Under the pieces are notes generated by a model, which saw only the letters and a program-made list of their open reading frames with translations, had not been told where the DNA came from and searched no databases. From Margaritifera margaritifera (Eukaryota; Mollusca; Bivalvia; Unionida; Margaritiferidae): 64,000 nucleotides of DNA. Positions 24,401 through 39,400 of the stretch are shown one piece after another. The translations under genes and the position numbers were made by a program. The number at the start of each line of letters is the position of its first letter. The first letter of the stretch is position 1. The stretch covers positions 682,001 through 746,000 of the forward strand of contig JAQPZY010001332.1 in assembly GCA_029931535.1 (NCBI GenBank), given 5' to 3'.

Positions 24401-27400
24401 ACTGTGGTCAAGTGGATAAAGTGTGATACCAGCACGCATACACACGCAAACACACACGTACTTGACTTTGGAACACGAGGTCGGGAGTTCCCACCCAATG
24501 GTGGGAATATTCGTTCGTGCTTTTTGTTCCATGACGCTACGTCTAATACAGATTCCGTATTAATTTTCTTACTTTTATGAACTTTTCCAAATTTATATAT
24601 GTGTAGATTTATAAATAGTCAAATTTTAATATTTTTTGAATATTTCCTAAAAATGTCATCATGTCATGCATTGAAAAAGGAAAATTTGGTTATAATTAAT
24701 AAGCATTCTAGCGTTACTTTTTAAATGTTAACTTTGGTGAAAAATTCTTCTAAACATTATCAGAATATTTAAAAATCTTTCACGGAAGACACGTCTTTAT
24801 GGCTTGGTGTGAACGATGAAGTCGCTAACTGCAGAAAGCTTGGCTGGCAATCAGGGAATACGTAAACTCTTACCGAACATTATGATGATTTGGATTCCAT
24901 ATTGTATGCGTGTGTGTGTGAGAGAGAGAGAGATGCTTTAAAACAGGTTAATCTCAATTTTATATATTATATATAATATGCAATAGAAAAATGAAGAGAA
25001 AAAGAAATAAGTAAAACATAAATACGATCTCTTCACTATCCATGTCTACTGTAGTGAAGTTCAGCCCCTCTATAACAGCGCCCGTTGCAATCAGATGATC
25101 CAAAAGAAACACAAGAAACAAAATTGTTTTTATTTATGGTTGAGGGGAGAGATTTTAAATCTGAATAACTTTCCGTATATAAAGTTGTAGAATGCCATAA
25201 ATTTTTTGGAAATAAAAATCTCTTAACAACTAACATTTGACTATTTCCACGTCATTTTTCATTCATAAGTTATCAGATTAATTAGGATCAATTACCAAAC
25301 TTCCGCTGTTAATGACGGGACCATAATTGGCGCTGTTAAGCGAAGAAACGCACCTTTCCGAGGCAGAAATCGACTTCATCTTCTGATGCTAATATTTTAT
25401 GACTGTGTTTGCAATGGTCACTGCCTTGATTCTACAGAACATCTGCTGAAGTCAAGTCTTTATTAGGGAGAGGCATAAACAAACGCTGACTGTTGATAAC
25501 CGACATTTACTGGCCCATCGGACTATTAACATTATGAAAGTTACTAGTCCGACAGGAAATCTACTAGCCTCGGGCTAGCGGACTACCGCTAATTTCGAGC
25601 CCTGTTATGGTCATCATCTGAAGATGTGCATATTTACAAATGGGTGTGCACAATTTTTAGCCCTATTAGTCATAGACCAGTAGAACTTATGTGATGGCCG
25701 TTCATATGTCATCCAGTGTCTGTTGTCTGTTAGGACAAGAAAATGGTGCCGATCTGATATCTGAATAAGAAAATCTTGGAAAACTCCTCCAACACAGATG
25801 GTTATATTGACATTTTGATCCTTTCAGATAACAGTAAGTGCTCCATACCAGTGTTCTGCATTCACTGCCATCATGCATTAATGTTACTTATTGCGTGTCA
25901 GCATTGTTAACAGTGTTAAGCTTTTATTTAATATTAGTAATACATTACCTGCAGCTCTGCGTTGCTTTACTATCCAGGATGGAAATTACCCTCATCCATA
26001 TAAGAAAATTTCATCCTCCCATTAGAGGGAAAGTTCCAGAAGTTCAGAACTGTAAAAAAAACCCAGACCCGTCTGTTTCCCATGTCATACATGTAGACCC
26101 ATTTGCAATAGTTATCGTCTTTGGATGACATCTTTGTTTGGTTGATTTGAGCCGGTTTTGCCCAGTACTTTGAAGCACTTAAAATGTTATTTGATTTATA
26201 TATAATGTTAAAAAAAAAAAATACTGCCTGCCCTAATTTTAAAACCAGTGCAATAGGAAACACACATATTATTTCTTTTTGGCCTAAGGGTGAGTATATC
26301 CTTTTTTATACCAGCTTTGAGGCCATCAGCCTCCCACCGCAAATTCAGCAACACAATAGTGACAGATAATGTATTACTGATATTAAAATGTAGTTTTTTT
26401 ATTGTGGTAGGGGGGAAATAGTTAGTTTGAATGATGTAATTCTTAACAGTTGCTTTTGCCAGATTCCCTCCTCTCACCATATTTTTGATGTCCCACAAGT
26501 AGTCTGTGTCCATAAGAAAGAGGACAGCTACTGTGCATGGGCCTGTGATGTGGGGAACAGGGTCCAGTTTTGAACATATGAAACTTTCCATTTGATGCGA
26601 GGATGGAATTTTCTTGTATGGATGAGGATAATTTCCATCCCGTAAAGCAAAGCAATGCAATAGCATCATAGTATTGTTTACAGGCAAGCTGGTGTTTTGC
26701 AGAACCCCAAATTTTGTGTTCCTGGCCATTATTATACAGTTATTGCCTTTTGATGAGGATGCTTCAAGGATTTATCAACCTCAGGAAAACTATTCACTGA
26801 GGCTACAGGCTGTGAGGAATTTAAGGCTACAGGTTGAGAGGAATATTATTTTTGTGGGTTTGATAAATCCTTGTAGCAACTAAAATCAAAAGTCAGTAAT
26901 TGTTTATTATATGACTTTTAATTTTTTGATAATCTTTTTACAGCACTTGATAAATTGTTGAATAATTAACACACAAAAAATACACAGAAAAAGTGCATCA
27001 AAAGATGGGCTTTTCTTTTCATTAGGTAAACTAGTTATAAATTTGATTGTTCAATATCATAAAAAAATAAAAAGTAAACTTGAAATGTTCGGATAAAAAA
27101 TTACTTTTTCCTTGTAAATTGGTTTTTAAACTCATTTAAAGTGCAATTATGGACAGGTGGGAAAGAGGCAAGTAGATGGGCGAACAGACAGAAGATACAT
27201 TTCATCAATAATTAGTCATGCATGATTCCCACTCGAGCTGAATCATGTGCTCAGAGTAGGTACTCAGGGATCGCCCTGTGCATCGCCAATGTCGCAAATT
27301 GCGATTTTTTTTCCTGATTGGCGACAAAATATACCATCTGGCGATTTTTTTGGCGACAACATTTTTGGCTGTTAAAACTTGTATATACAATCTTGGGTTT

Positions 27401-30400
27401 GGAGTGGAGGAATTCAAAGGCACCATGAAAGGAAGCCGCAAACTTGGGTATACAATGCACCGGAATCTATCTATTGTTACATAAACAAATCCATTGTTCA
27501 TATTGACCTCTTATGCTGACATCTGGCCTGAGTACTGTATGCGGTGATACACTCCAATAGTCATGCTACCAGACTAGCTACAATCAACCAAACGACCGCT
27601 AATCCTTTTTTTTTTTGTTTGGAAAAATGTACCTTAAAAAATAAAAATAAAAAAAAATTGCTGAAACTTCGAAGAAAACTGATTACCTTTGAAGCCCCAA
27701 TCGTTCTGTATAAATACGAAGTAAATGAAAAATAAAATTCAGTCTCAATCAGAACTATATACTGTAATGGGTAAACGTAAGTTAGACTTTTCGTGTTCAT
27801 CATCTCATCCTAAGATTAAGTTGACTGACTTTTTAAAATGGCTTTTTATGAGGGGCCAATTCCAAAGTTCTAACCAGCCATATATGCTGGGGCAGACAAA
27901 GGAAAAAGATTAAGTTAAGTGCATCCGACAACCCAGTAACTGAAACAGATGTTATACCTGACAGTCCAACATCATCTACTTGTAGTGCAGCTGGTAGTAA
28001 TGCGTTAAGTACAACACCACATCATGATGAACGGACGCCTAAATCCCGAAAATTTCTTGACAGTTGTAAATTTGGGCGTCTGTGGCTGAGATATGATAGA
28101 AAATTTAAACTGATGTTCTGTGATATTTGTTTCATACTTTTCGGACAATCTTCAAGAATTTTACATTCAAACGATTAGGTCCATCCCGATTGAATATTTC
28201 CAAGGTTACCATTTATTCTCATACATAAATTGATTTTACGCAAATGTATTCATGTATAAGGCTTTCTTGCCCTATAAGAGGTCAACTATTTTCAATAAAT
28301 CCTATACACATAGGAGGCATACTCTCGATTTTCCGTGTGCTGATTATCTGTGTGTCAGTGCGGGCAAAAAAAAAAAGAAGAAATATTATAAAGAAAACTA
28401 GTCTTGAACGGTAGTCTTCAGAAACTTTAGAAAACTATATTGAAACATGTACATAATAAAGCTTTGAGGCACACGACAGGATGTATCAATCACACCCCTG
28501 TGACCCTATGACACTAAAATTTCATGGTTGTCGTCTAGCTAAGACAGGCAGCTTAACATTCTACTGTTCAGCCGACACAAGAAATTTACAAATACTGAGT
28601 CTGTAATAAACTGGATACAGTGTATCATTTAATATGATAAAAAGCCGGTCAGTTTATACAACTGTTTAAAGACAATTAAAAGGTAAGGCGGTCAGAGATA
28701 AACAGACACCTTTCAGAGATTTATTGAATTGGCTCACAATAGCTAGGGTGATATGTCAAGTCAAATCCTTTGAGCACTGCTGAGGGAGAGCCCATTAGGC
28801 TAATTTGCATAGGTAAAGTACACTAAGTGGAACAACCCAATTTGTCTGAAGTACATCAAAGAGAGAGAATCTAATGAGAATCAGCACGTATGAATGTGAA
28901 GGAGACTTCGACTTTGAAACTGCATTCAGCAAGTGGGAAGCCGTAAAATTACGACGCATACTCATGTGACATTCGATTTTATTATTTTTATGAAACAACA
29001 TTTTAATAGTGCAAAACATTATAAATAAGCATACAAAAGTCATGTAATGATTTATTCTGTTATATTGTGGTATTGTATTGTTTGCTGTCAATAAAGTAAT
29101 AAATACTCCATCTTTTTCAATTTTCGATGCCTACGACATCAATAGACATGGAAAAATACCCACTCCTTGCTTGGCGACACTTTTTGAAAATTGGCAACAA
29201 AATATTGAGATTTGCGATTTTTTTGGCGACAACTTTTTTAAAGCCAGCACCATCCCTGGGTACTCTAGTGATATGGCGTCAAGTGAGCTGTTGGAATATT
29301 AAAACCATGAGGGTACTATAACATTGTAGCAAAGTCAACAGGTGGTGTTTTAACCCATCATAGCAAAGTAAACTTTGAAGTCATATAATAATAAAAGATA
29401 GCAATACAATGATAACAAGGTTTTTGGCAGACAGCATCAGCAAGATCAACAGTATTAAAATTTTAATTTTAAAGTTTTAGATGTTATACACATCATCGCA
29501 CTATTCACAAATAATATTTTTGTTCCATGCAACTTTTGTTTTATTTATTTGCATTCAAAACCCAATAATTTATATAATTACATGATTATGGGTTGATAAT
29601 TAATGAATATATTTGACATTAGATAATTACAATTAGTGCTACAAACAAGATTTTCAAAATGTTACTATTTTTCAGCCCAGCATCTCAAGTGGGTCGACAG
29701 TTGGCTAAGATTGGAGATGACATCAATGTAAAATATTCACGTGAATTTGATCAGATGATAAATTCCCTAAATATCGATCATGCTAGTGCCTATGAAGCCT
29801 TTGCTGGTGTGGCCAGAAAGTAAGCATTTAATTTTAATTAGGTACAGATCATCAATTCTCACAGATGCAAGGATACTGATAGTCATGTTACTGTATATAA
29901 TAATAAAACCACAACAATATCAGTACTCTCAGACCCCAGAAAACAAGTTCAAATAGAATAACTTGAAGGGCAGAGTTTGATAATGATGTTGGCTAGATGG
30001 AAGAGCAGCATGAAAAAAGGACTCGAGATTTTATGGTATAGAATTTCCAAGGTTATTCAGATGTAATTTTTAATTCCTTTTGTCTTAGAAATGAATATCT
30101 ATCCCATAATTGTATCTAGGCTATGCCATTAATTAATGAATAAGAATAGTTTGGTCTGTGGGAGTCATCTATGTCTAGATGCATTGTATAGTTATGATAT
30201 CCTCATCTGCACTTTCAGTAATGTGGGAACCTGGATCATATATGTATACAATTAGTGTTTGAAATATGATTTTTCAAACAGGGAGTGTTGCAGATGTCTA
30301 TTTTGGAGGTGGTGACCTTGATGATGCACTTCATATTTGACCCAGTTTATAGTAAATTCCCAACAGGTAGATCCTACCTTTTATACCAAAGAGTCAACAA

Positions 30401-33400
30401 CATTAGTGTTAATAATGTCATCAGTCATTGCCAGTAACGATCAATGTTTACTTTAATCAAAGGGGTGACAAATGGTCTGCTGGCAACCTGCTAATCCTAC
30501 CAACTTCAAATTCACTGCTTATCACATGTATTAATGGGCAAACAACAAGACGATCAAGTGTAGTATCTGACATTCATAGAAAATGTATGAATCTGAAACC
30601 CTAATCAATAAGTTACATTTCAGAGTCTATGATGGGGAAATTTAGGTGAGATAATTACCCTAGTCTTGTCAATTTCCTCCTGTGCGATGAGTTGACTTTT
30701 CCTTTCCTTGAGCCAGTGGATTCCCCCTTCCCCTCTCCATTGAAAACTACAGCATTCTGGATATAAAATCGGCTTTTATGTCACTTGTCAGATAAAAGTG
30801 CAGTCTAAAAGATTGTTACTAAATGTCACATACTTTGATATAAACATGTGTGCTGATTTATTGGCTAGTTATATCAGCAATTAGACAGAATTGTGCTGAA
30901 AATTCACAAATGAACCTCTAAGAAGTGAGAGAAATTTCATACTTTTGTAGCCTCCACATGAGCATTACTGCCTCCATGGAGTTTTAAAGGCTTAATACTG
31001 TGAAGGAGACATTAATTTTATCGAATGTATCATCTTAGTAAAGGAGGAAAATAGGAATTCCACAATGATTATCAGTCACCACATATATCATTCAGTTCAT
31101 GGAAGTCAAATTTGTGAATTCTTTGAAAAATCTTGAAGTCTTGATTGCAGACTGATACGGCAGTTTATTCAGCAACATGGTGACTGTGGAGCATGCATAT
31201 GCAACATAATAACCCTTTATATTGTTCCTTTCATTTATTGAAGTGTTTCGAGCAGTTATCTCATTGCAATCCAGTGTTGCACCTTGAGCACAGGATAGTG
31301 GGTTTCCAGCAATTTTGTGTCCTGTGTCCCCCAAATCATGCTTTTTCATCAGGACAGAATTGAAAAACGTGCCTACTACTTTCTTTAGTGCATGTCCATC
31401 CACATCTACGTTGCCACTAGCAATAACCAAAGTTGCTACAAGTGATAAAAACAGTGAGATGGCAATTAGTATCCATTTTAAAACAGCATATTTGACTATC
31501 AAACATTTAGGGTTTGTGGTAATCTGCTGAGTTCCTGTGCAAAGTCTTTGATGGCTGCTAGTATAACATATTTTTGATGTTGAAGTCACACCTTCGCTGA
31601 TAAAGATATAATTTATTTTGAGGTTAAAAATAATGATAAAAGGAATGAATTTATGCAGAGACTCAATTTTGTCATTTAATCAATCAAAATATTTGTTTGA
31701 AAAGAAAAGTAATTCAGAAAAAAATGATAATTGTTATTATAATTGCTGGTAGATAATAAGTGAACACTAAAACTAAATGAGAGCAAGATCCAGAATGGAA
31801 TGTTCCATAGTGCAGCTCATTTCAGGTAAATCAGATAATCAAAGAAATTTATATATTTTCAGGAGTAACTTGAGTACTTGATAAAACATTAATTGCAAAC
31901 TTATAAGTGTCCAGGGAAAGATGGTAGAATAGTGCAGATGAAAAAGTTAAGGTTGCAAACCTGTCAAAGCAGATAAGATTATCTTATTTTTTAGCACTGC
32001 TAATGCATTAAGTACTATCATTTATTTTCCTTGTCCCTTTAAAAGTTGTGTGATCCCCAGGTTTGGTCATGGTAGCCATCTTCAAAATCTTGTTGTCACT
32101 ATTCCTCCTACATGGATGGTCATATCAACATGGGGTTTTCACTAAAACACTTCTTATAATTTCTAGTTGGTCCTAAATGAAAATGGTACAGATCTGATGT
32201 CCAATATGGCCACCATGCCAGCCATCTTGAAAATATTGTTATCACTACTCCTCCTTAATAGATGGTCATATCAACATGTGGTTTTCACTAAAAGACTTCT
32301 TATGATGTCTTGCAAGTCATAAATAAAAATAGTACCGACCTGTTGTCCAATATGGTCACCACGGCAACCATTGTAAAAATCTTATCACATTGTTATCTCT
32401 ACTTCTCCCAAATGGATGGCTATATCAATATGTGGTTTTCACCAATAGACTTCTTATGATACGTAGTTGGTTCTAAATGAAAATGGTGCCAGTCGTACAT
32501 CCAATATGGTTGCCATGACGACTGTCTTAAAAGTCTTGTTGTCACTACTCCCCCTGAATGGATGATCATTATGACATGGGGTTTTCACCAAAAGACTCTA
32601 ATGATGTCTACTTTGTCCTAAATGAAAAAGGTGCCAAGCTGTCATCCAGTATGTGCACTACAGCAGCTAATTTGAAAATTTTGTTATTGCTGAACAATAT
32701 CGGAGATGATTTCAACACCTGGCAGTTAAAAGGAGGAAATGGTTTTAAATTCATGGAAATTCTTTTTGCCCAATAGAGCATCAGTCCCTTTGAGGGACTC
32801 TTGTTTAGTGTTGAAGTTGAAAGTTTGACTCTTCAAACTCGGGTTTTTGCGCTCCAAATTTAGACCTGCGGGCCCTGACTCCCCATCCTGAATATCTATC
32901 GAGGGCAGTGATCATAATTTAGAAAGTGTTCATAATGTGGGTAAATATAATTAGGCTGCATAGATACCTATTCAAAATTTTCGTCTTGCACTTCTTGATA
33001 AAAATAGAATTAATATGATTCTACCTGTATATGCATTCTCTACACTTGTTATAGTGCCAACATTTGTCCCCATACAAAATTGGTGTTATTATGAGGGTGG
33101 TGGTATAAACGGTTATAACTTTATGAATCATTAAGACCAAGGATAGACATATATTAAATGTAAAGAATAATATAAAACAGAAGAAGAAGAACTTTATTGT
33201 TTCGTATAAGGCCATTGTCCCAAGTACTATATGATACAATGAAGAAAATATATAATTGGGGTGGACACATATTGGTATTTTCTAAGTCTACAGTATGGTG
33301 GTAAGTCATATAATCACATACATATGACAGAATATCCATAATTACACAATTTGTAAAGTATTTTTCCTTAGCTTGAAGGAAAAATATATAAACTGTGCTG

Positions 33401-36400
33401 TTTTTCTGATTACCTCATCAGATTTATTACAATATAAATTGCAAAATATTTCATAAAATGGGTTTTCGTAATAGTACTTTCGAAGAAACTTAAATCAATT
33501 CTGAGTATTTTAGTAATTTTAATAAAAAATGGTATTCATCTTCAATTTCCCTGTTGTCACATAAATAACATAATCTACATGCCCTATCAACATTTTATTG
33601 TCCACCTGTAACTACATGAATAGGAAGTTCTCTTAATCTAAAGAGAGTGTATAACTGTCTTATTTCATTATTTTCAACAACATATAAGTATGTTTTACAT
33701 TCTATAAGACTCTTATAATTGCTATAATTCTTTAGAGGAGTTAATCCATTTACTTCTTCATGCCATTCTTGCAAGTTACAATCTATTAACTGTTGTCTAA
33801 ATTGCACAATAAATAAGTAAACATACTTTCACTATCATCCAGTGCCTTTAACATCATGTAGCATTTCCTGGGATATCTAAAGCTAGGCATATGCAACAAT
33901 TTACACCAATATTTTAACATCTAATATAATAGTCAATATACATATTATAATGTCCACATTTACCAAGAGCTTCCATGTTTGAAGATTGTCTTCCAAGAGA
34001 TAAATAAAATTTACAGAACTGTTGATGGAATTTCTTCACAGATTTTCTTTTCTTGTATCCCGAAATCTCTGATAATAGAGGAGAATGGGCTTAATATGAA
34101 CATCAAATAATTTGAACAATGTTCGGTGATGGAGATCCGAGTTTTGTTATTAATTTCTTTACTGGAATTAAAACTTTATTAGCTTGTATAACAAGTCTTT
34201 CAATTGTTTTTGACCAATTCAATCTGCTAGAAAACCTTACTCCCAAATAGTTGTAATAAGTTAAAATTTGTAATTCTTATTACGACAAGCCTACTTTCCA
34301 AACTTATTAAGTCTACTACCGTTTCGAAAAACAATGATATTTGTCTTATCCATGTTTACAGTAAGACCCCATTTTACACAAAAGAGCTCCAGTCTGTCTA
34401 TCTTTTGTTGTTGTTCTAAAACTGTATCAGCCAAAATACACAAGTCATCAGCATAAAGTAACAGAATCATATTTTGTCATTTATTGTCAACAAAGATTCC
34501 AGTTCCACCATTTTCATTCATTATTGGTAATAAATCATTTAAAAAAAGGAGAAAAGGAGAGGACATAATATACATAATGTCTCACTTCAAGCGTACATTC
34601 AAAATACTCACGATCTTGAGAAGTCTTTACAGCTGATTTAATACCTGAGTATATATTTTTTTAAATAGCCAGCATCCTACCATGTACATCATTTTGTAAT
34701 AATGCATACCACAGCCTCTCTCTATCCTCTGAATTAAATGCCTTTTTAAAATAGACATATAAGCAATAGAATGTTCCCTTTTTTTTTGAAAGATATTTCT
34801 GTATCACAGATTGCAATCTAAAAATATTATCTGCTGTCAAAAAACATCCCGTCTATTATTAGGTATCTTATCATAGGTGGTGGCCCAAAAGTCTTTCATT
34901 TAAAATTGTAGTAAATAATTTACTGTAAGTATCTAGTAAAGTTATTCCTCTAGCTAAGAATTGTTTACATCACAGGGTTGCCTTTCTTAAAAGGTGGTAT
35001 AATTAAACCCTTTCTTCATCTATCAGGAAAGGTACCATTGTAGAAAATAGCATTAAAGAGAGGTGGTAAATAACATACTATGATATCTTTTTTACTCTTG
35101 AAAAATTCTCTAGGAATAATTTAAAAATAATATAAAACAAAATATTATTTAATAAATCAAAAATCAGTTTAAACAATTGCCTAATAATTGACTAATCCTT
35201 AATTGATCTGGTAATAAACAGTATGTAATGCCCCTACTGAAGGCATCCTGCATCATTTGTTAACGTTCAGTGAGATAAAGAGATGTCAGCATAAGTCCAT
35301 CTCAGAAGCCTATGTCACTCAAAGAAATATTTTTTTAAAAAAATTTTGATTCTAGATTTTGTAATAATTTAAGCAGATTTCTTATAATCGTGTAGGAAAA
35401 ATAAATTTCAAATGAAGGATATGAATCATTGTTAATATGTACATTCTGCAAACATTTATTTGACATGAGTCCTCTTTCAGCAGAATCTTAAGTTTTGCAT
35501 GGGGTATGCAGTGATTTTTAAGTTTTTCACATATCAGATGTCTTGTCAGCATTATGGTAGAAGTTGAAAGTGTTAAGAATATACTAAACACAATATTATT
35601 ACTTTTGTCAAGCTAATCCTGGTGGAGACTCATCATAGTGGTCACTTTGGTGACCATGTGTTTTTTATGACTGTCCCTAAGTCTGTCTGTACATCCATCT
35701 CTCTCTTTGTCCGTACACAACCTAGGTTAAGATTGGTGTTAAAGTTTTTAAGATTTTTTAAGGTCAGTATTAAAGGTTTTTGCTTTATTCTAAAATAGAA
35801 GGCAGACTTGACAAAAAGGGAGTCTGTTGTTAAAAACTTATTACTAGGAGACAAAAGGAGGATATTAATGCTTGCTACAATCAGCTGGTGTTAAAACAAG
35901 GACACTTAGTGTAGAAAATTGTATTTTTATCCATTGTTTACACTCGCAGATGGTGTTATGTGATGGGGGGAATTTAATAGCTGGGAAATCCTTTCTTGGC
36001 ATTTGATAGCATTAAGTGGGGATGCAGTATAGTACATGGCATTATTATAGGATAGGCTGTACAGACATGTGCTTGTTTGACCAGATATATATATCTATTT
36101 GCACATACATGCATGTGTGTCTTGCTGTGCATGTATATTCGTACATCATTTAAGACAGAGGCTTCAAACTTTGGGATATGCTGTAGGGTAGATTGTAACA
36201 GTGCCACAGGAGTCTTCAAATTAGATCTTGGATATTTGTAGTAGGGGTCTGATGGGGTGGGGTTAATGAGTAACAGAGCAAACACCAAGAAATGCAGTTT
36301 TACTGGATATCTCGATTGGTTTTTATTAGCTCTACTGGTCATAGACCAGAAGAGCTAATGGGATGGTCTGTTGCCCATCATCTGTCATCCGTCTGTCCAT

Positions 36401-39400
36401 TAGCACAAGTTTGTTATCACTACTTCTCCCAAACTCCTTGCAGGATTGCCTTGAAACTTTACTCACACATTCATCCTATGGTCTAATTGGTCCTAAATGA
36501 AAATATTGCTGCTTGGACATCCAATATGGCCACCACAGTGGCCATTTTGGAAATCTTGTTATCACTACTCCTCCTTAATGGATGGTCATATCAACATGGA
36601 GTTTCCACTAAAATACTTTGTATGATGTTGCGCTGGTCCTAAATGAAAATGGTGCCAATATGGCCACCATGGCAGCCATCTTAAAAATCTTATCACAACT
36701 CTACTTGAATAGAAAGTCATATTGAAATGGGGTTTTCACCAGAAGATTTCTTATAATGTCCAGTTGGTCTTAAATGAAAATGGTGCTGATCTAACATCCA
36801 ATATGGCTGCCACAGTAGCCATCTTGAAAATCTTGTTATTGCTACTCATCCTGAATGGAAAGTCATATCTTGAAAATATTGTTATCTCTACTCCTCTCCA
36901 AATGGATAGCTGTATCAGCATGGGGTTTTCATCAGTAGACTTCTTATGATACCTAGTTGGTCCTAAATTAAAATGGTGCCAGTCGTACATCCAATATGGC
37001 TGCCATGACAACTGTCTTAAAAATCCTGTTGTCACTACTCCCCCTGAATGGATGATCATTATGACAAGGGTTTTTCACCAAGTCCTAAATAAAAATGGTG
37101 CCAGTTGTACATCCAATATGGCTGCCACGATGACTGTCTTAAAAATCTTGTTGTCATTACTCCCCCTGAATGATGATCGTTGTGATGTGGTTTTCAATGC
37201 CATACTAGAATGATGTCTACTTTGTCCTGAATAAAAATGGTGCCAAGCTGACATTCAATATATGTACCACAGGAGTTAATTTCAAAATCTTGTTATTGAT
37301 GAAGAATTTCACAGACGGTTTTAACACTCTTCAGTTAAAGAAAGAAATGGTCTTATCTTGAATTCCTGGAAATTCTTTTCACCCAGTAGAGCATCAGTTA
37401 CTTCAAGGGATTCTTGTTTTCCAAGTAGTGAGGGTCTCTTTTTGTGCAAACATGCAGGTGTGAAATGTTTGAAATGGTTTTAACAGTTTGGGTGTAGTAG
37501 AGAGGATGAAGGGTAAGGAAGGTTGGAAAATTACTTTATATTGCTTGCCTTTTTAGAATTCAGTAAAATTCCTTTTTTTAATTTTTTTATATATTTTTAG
37601 GTTGTTTGAGAATGGAATCAACTGGGGCAGAATTTTGGCATTATTTTGTCTTGGATACAGGATAGCTATGAGGGTGTTGAGACTGGGAGACAGAATTTGT
37701 GAATTTGCAGATGTGCTGAAGAATGTAATCAGGAACATTGTCCGATTTATTGGTGATGCAGCAGGTGGGATTGCTAGATGGATTGCCAGGCAGGGAGGCT
37801 GGGTAAGTATAGAAATTATAATTGATATGTAGAACCTCTCTTGAGAGATCATTTTTCTGTCCAAAAAGTATCCTGTCAAGAAAGGTGGTCTCTTAGTAGA
37901 GGTCACATACATGGTTCCCCCTCTTATAAGGCCACCCCTTTAGCAGCAGGAAAGTGGTTTATAAGAGGGGTGTCCTTTCTAGAGGGGTACCACACAAATG
38001 TGAATAATAATTATTAAGAAAAGCATAACTAATTTTTAAATATTTAATAGTTTCATCTAAAAATCGCATGCATGTTATGGAATTAATGTGATGAAACTGA
38101 TATTAATGTTATTTTTAATAATTTTGAATAATCATCAGTTGTGGTGCAAAATGATTTGAAACCATTGATGATAAAATTAAGGTACAGACATCTGGCTTAA
38201 ATATCATTCTCCATCCATTCTATTTTCCCAATGCTGCAGGATGTTTAATTGACAATGTTTATTTCAATCTTTTTTTGCTTAGTTGAATTGCTTTCACTTT
38301 TCCTTCAAACTGAAAATGTCTAATGACAGTTTGCCCTCTTTTACAACAGCTTACTCCTTCATTGGCAACTGTCAGATTAATTTGTAACTATTACATGAAA
38401 TGGTCTTTGTTTACAAAGGAAATGAGCTTGTCATGTGATCAATTGGCTATAGTCAGGTACCATTTTGATTACATTTCGTAATCTAACTGAGAGAAACCAT
38501 GATGGCTGACATACCATTTTTACTTTATAGTCACATGACGTCACACTGACATGAGCTAAAAAAAAATCGTACTTGTTAGGCTGTTAGCTTTTGTCATCCT
38601 GATAGTCATTGGTTGTAGCAATTGCCAGTAATTATGAAAGTGACAAAACCTGACATCTGATTAACACAAAGTAGTATGGATAATCGGATTACTTACCCTT
38701 ATTATGGATTAAAGTTAGGTACTTTATTGGCATGTTGGGACAAATGTCAATGTGTTGAATTTAGAAATCAGCAAATATTCATGATATTTCCATCTTTAAA
38801 CCCCAATATGTGTCAACTCGTGATGGTTAAATTTTTTAAAATATATTTTTGTTTCATGTATTACTAGATCAGAACTGTAAGTTTACAGTTTTTTCTTACT
38901 AGAAGTCATCTTAATCACAACAAAAGCTTGGCATTGCTTGTAAGTGCATTTAATAATAATAGATCAGAGTGCTGAACCCTAATATATGGACGAAATTACC
39001 TCTTCAGCCAGAATAGGTAAAGTTGGCAAAAATAGGGTGAAGTGTATATAGAAAGTTTAAAATTGTCACTTTAGACTAATGTGTTTGCATATTTTCATGT
39101 CAGATTATTAAAATGATGATGAAATATTATTGTAAGCGTTTAAAAATATTAAAACTTTGCTTTTTTCGTGTCACAGCAGTTGTTGTATAACATAAAACTG
39201 CAACCTGAAAAATAGGGTACAGTTGAAAATCTGCAACATCTTCCATAACAGGCATCCTCTTTTATATGATGAAATATTAGATAAAATGATTAATTTTGTT
39301 TAGTAATGGACCTGGATATTATGTCCACTGAGCCATAATTTGCTTCAGATTGGGCAACAAAAATTACATTTTCACTTATTTTTCAAGGTTCCTGTGTGAA

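Noticed and set aside
37850..38000. Complete DNA transposon
   Set aside because: Only a short inverted pair around CCTCTTATAAGG is visible; no partner end or target duplication was found.
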